From Minisyncoccota bacterium (GTDB taxonomy: Bacteria > Patescibacteriota > Minisyncoccia > Minisyncoccales > RBG-13-42-11), in assembly GCA_028687495.1 (NCBI GenBank), contig JAQUAA010000035.1, forward strand, positions 1 to 6,417: 6,417 bases of DNA, in the 5' to 3' direction. Under the pieces are notes generated by a model. The model was not told where the DNA came from and did no database searches. It saw only the letters and a program-made list of their open reading frames with translations. The position numbers and the translations under genes were made by a program. Positions 5,756-6,417 of the stretch are shown piece by piece. Within the stretch, counting starts at the first letter, position 1. Every line of letters begins with the position of its first letter.

Positions 5756-5826
5756 CGGGGTGTAGTGTAATGGCAGCACGAGTCCTTCGGGAGGATTTAG
5801 TTCGAGTTCAAATCTCGACACCCCGA
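5756..5826 (+). tRNA. tRNA-Pro(CGG)
   Basis: The plus strand folds as a complete 71-base cloverleaf. The acceptor stem CGGGGTG/CACCCCG includes the C1-G72 pair typical of bacterial proline tRNA. The D arm is GTGT/GCAC with loop AATGGCA. The anticodon stem AGTCC/GGATT holds loop TTCGGGA, giving anticodon CGG, which reads CCG. The variable loop is TAGT, the T stem TCGAG/CTCGA is perfect with loop TTCAAAT, and the discriminator is A. CCA is not encoded (TATA follows). It starts only 4 bases after the stop of the CCA-adding enzyme gene in the same direction, so it is probably transcribed as the tail of that message and released by RNase P. Confidence 0.95.
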
Positions 5827-5843
5827 TATACATAAATTATATT
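5815..5843 (+). promoter_or_regulatory. Sigma-70-type promoter candidate for degV, with -35 inside tRNA-Pro
   Basis: TCGACA (5815-5820) and TATATT (5838-5843) are separated by exactly 17 bases, and each matches consensus at five of six positions. The -35 box lies in the T-stem/acceptor region of tRNA-Pro. Transcription would begin near 5850, leaving a leader of about 50 bases with two hairpins before the degV ATG. No better promoter is visible between the hairpin and the gene. Confidence 0.5.
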
Positions 5844-5852
5844 TTGTAGGTC

Positions 5853-5873
5853 AAAGAGGATAAATCCTCTTTT
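5853..5873 (+). terminator. Hairpin followed by T's: terminator of the cca-tRNA-Pro unit or leader hairpin of degV
   Basis: AAAGAGGA (5853-5860) and TCCTCTTT (5865-5872) form a perfect 8-base-pair stem with loop TAAA, and the T tract continues to 5873. It lies 26 bases after tRNA-Pro, where a Rho-independent terminator is expected. The stem has only four G-C pairs and the T tract is short, so it would be weak. If the promoter candidate at 5815-5843 is used, the same hairpin would sit at the very 5' end of the degV message instead. Confidence 0.5.
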
Positions 5874-5881
5874 CCACCTTC

Positions 5882-5893
5882 GCCCTGCGGGGC
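5882..5893 (+). promoter_or_regulatory. Small GC-rich hairpin just before the degV start
   Basis: GCCC (5882-5885) and GGGC (5890-5893) pair around loop TGCG, extendable by CC/GG (5877-5878 with 5896-5897) across a small internal loop. It is strongly GC-rich in an otherwise AT-rich leader and ends 7 bases before the degV ATG, where the ribosome must bind. Its function is unknown; it may restrain translation start or simply be a dispersed repeat fragment. Confidence 0.3.
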
Positions 5894-5900
5894 TCGGTAT

Positions 5901-6417
5901 ATGAATAACAAAAAGCCCATCGGCCTGCTTATTGATAACGGAGCGGATATCCCCAGGGATTTTATCGATGAAAACCAGATTGAAGTCGTTGAACACGATT
6001 TTTACCTTCCGGGCGAAGAAGGGAACAACGATTACAAAAATAATCCGCAACTTTTCTATCAGAAAATAATGGAAAAGAAAATGCTTCCCAAAACTTCCTT
6101 TGCCTCAATGGGTAAATTTTATCAGGCCTATCAAAAAGCTTTGGAAAAATTTGAAAACATTTTGGCGATTATTCTCACTTCCAAGCATTCGGGCGCTTTC
6201 AACGCCGCCTGCCAAGCAAAGAAAATGCTCGGCGAAAAGTCTTCCAAGGTGGAAGTTTTTGATTCTCTTCTGGTTTCGGTTCCCCAGGGCATACTAGTGA
6301 TGAAAGCCCAGGAGATGGTAAGGGTTGGCAGAAAAATTCAGGAAATATTGGAAAGCATGATTCAATTCAGAAAAAAGATAAAAACAATCGCTTTTCTGGA
6401 GGACTTATCTTGGGCAG
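5901..6417 (+). CDS. DegV-family lipid-binding protein (partial, C-terminus beyond right edge)
   Basis: The frame opens at the ATG at 5901 and runs 172 codons plus one base to the window edge without a stop. No other ATG, GTG or TTG start lies between it and the in-frame stop at 5847. DegV proteins are cytoplasmic two-domain proteins that hold a fatty acid; in Firmicutes the relatives FakB1/FakB2 deliver it to the kinase FakA. The visible part is the N-terminal domain and the start of the second. It shows GLLIDNGADIPRDF (8-21, matching the family DSTADLP start), KTSFASMGKFYQAY (64-77, the TSxPS-type ligand motif), ILTSKHSGAFNAA (91-103, the SSxLSGTYxSA motif), and VEVFDSLLVSVPQGILV (117-133). 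IAFLEDLSWA (163-172) matches the segment that usually leads to L-x-KGGRI. Residues 34-48 are polar and variable. No Shine-Dalgarno site is seen. No fatty-acid kinase gene is in the window, so its partner is unknown. Confidence 0.88.
   Translation, partial: MNNKKPIGLLIDNGADIPRDFIDENQIEVVEHDFYLPGEEGNNDYKNNPQLFYQKIMEKKMLPKTSFASMGKFYQAYQKALEKFENILAIILTSKHSGAFNAACQAKKMLGEKSSKVEVFDSLLVSVPQGILVMKAQEMVRVGRKIQEILESMIQFRKKIKTIAFLEDLSWA

Noticed and set aside
5749..5835. Readthrough of the cca TGA stop into the tRNA-Pro sequence
   Set aside because: The frame stays open to a TAA at 5833-5835, but it only translates the tRNA and leader; nothing else in the window needs TGA as a sense codon.
5808..6050. 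80-codon minus-strand frame across the tRNA-Pro end, leader and degV start
   Set aside because: It overlaps a tRNA and the start of a clear DegV homologue; its sequence has no family features.
1..6417. CRISPR array, insertion sequence, phage or plasmid genes, toxin-antitoxin or other defence system
   Set aside because: No spaced direct repeats, transposase, integrase or terminal inverted repeats were seen, and all genes but the two membrane proteins are housekeeping families. tRNAs are present, but no att-like duplication of their 3' ends was found.

Overview
The window looks like ordinary chromosome from a small-genome bacterium, most likely a member of the Candidate Phyla Radiation (Patescibacteria, Parcubacteria-like). 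That placement is inferred. It rests on a two-helix T4SS-pilin-like (Mbov_0395/VirB2-like) protein of the type common in that group, very tight packing, CCA-less tRNA genes set against coding genes, a NYN nuclease between rpsO and pnp, and no convincing Shine-Dalgarno site before any of the seven protein genes. TGA ends the CCA-enzyme gene, and no reading frame needs TGA as a sense codon, so the standard bacterial code fits; this argues against the lineages that read TGA as glycine.

The layout is divergent around a 61-base AT-rich gap (4212-4272). Leftward (minus strand), in order of transcription: tRNA-Arg(UCG), a small signal-peptide/two-helix pilin-like protein, tRNA-Lys(CUU), ribosomal protein S15 (rpsO), a NYN-domain putative ribonuclease, polynucleotide phosphorylase (pnp), and a single-pass membrane protein of unknown function that runs off the left edge. 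Gaps are 0 to 35 bases and no terminator is visible between them, so they could be one long transcription unit. Rightward (plus strand): a CCA-adding tRNA nucleotidyltransferase with an HD domain, tRNA-Pro(CGG) starting 4 bases after its stop, a leader region with a hairpin, and a DegV-family lipid-binding protein that runs off the right edge. No stretch of 300 bases lacks a gene.

The theme is RNA metabolism: three tRNAs without encoded CCA, the enzyme that would add CCA, a ribosomal protein, a probable RNase and the 3'-to-5' phosphorolytic exonuclease PNPase. The most unusual points are architectural. The pilin mRNA is bracketed by two tRNAs with 7 and 0 bases between them, resembling the tRNA-punctuation layout of animal mitochondria. 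The two divergent promoters are interleaved. A promoter candidate for degV starts inside tRNA-Pro. No wholly new system is evident; most findings are hypotheses about processing and regulation.
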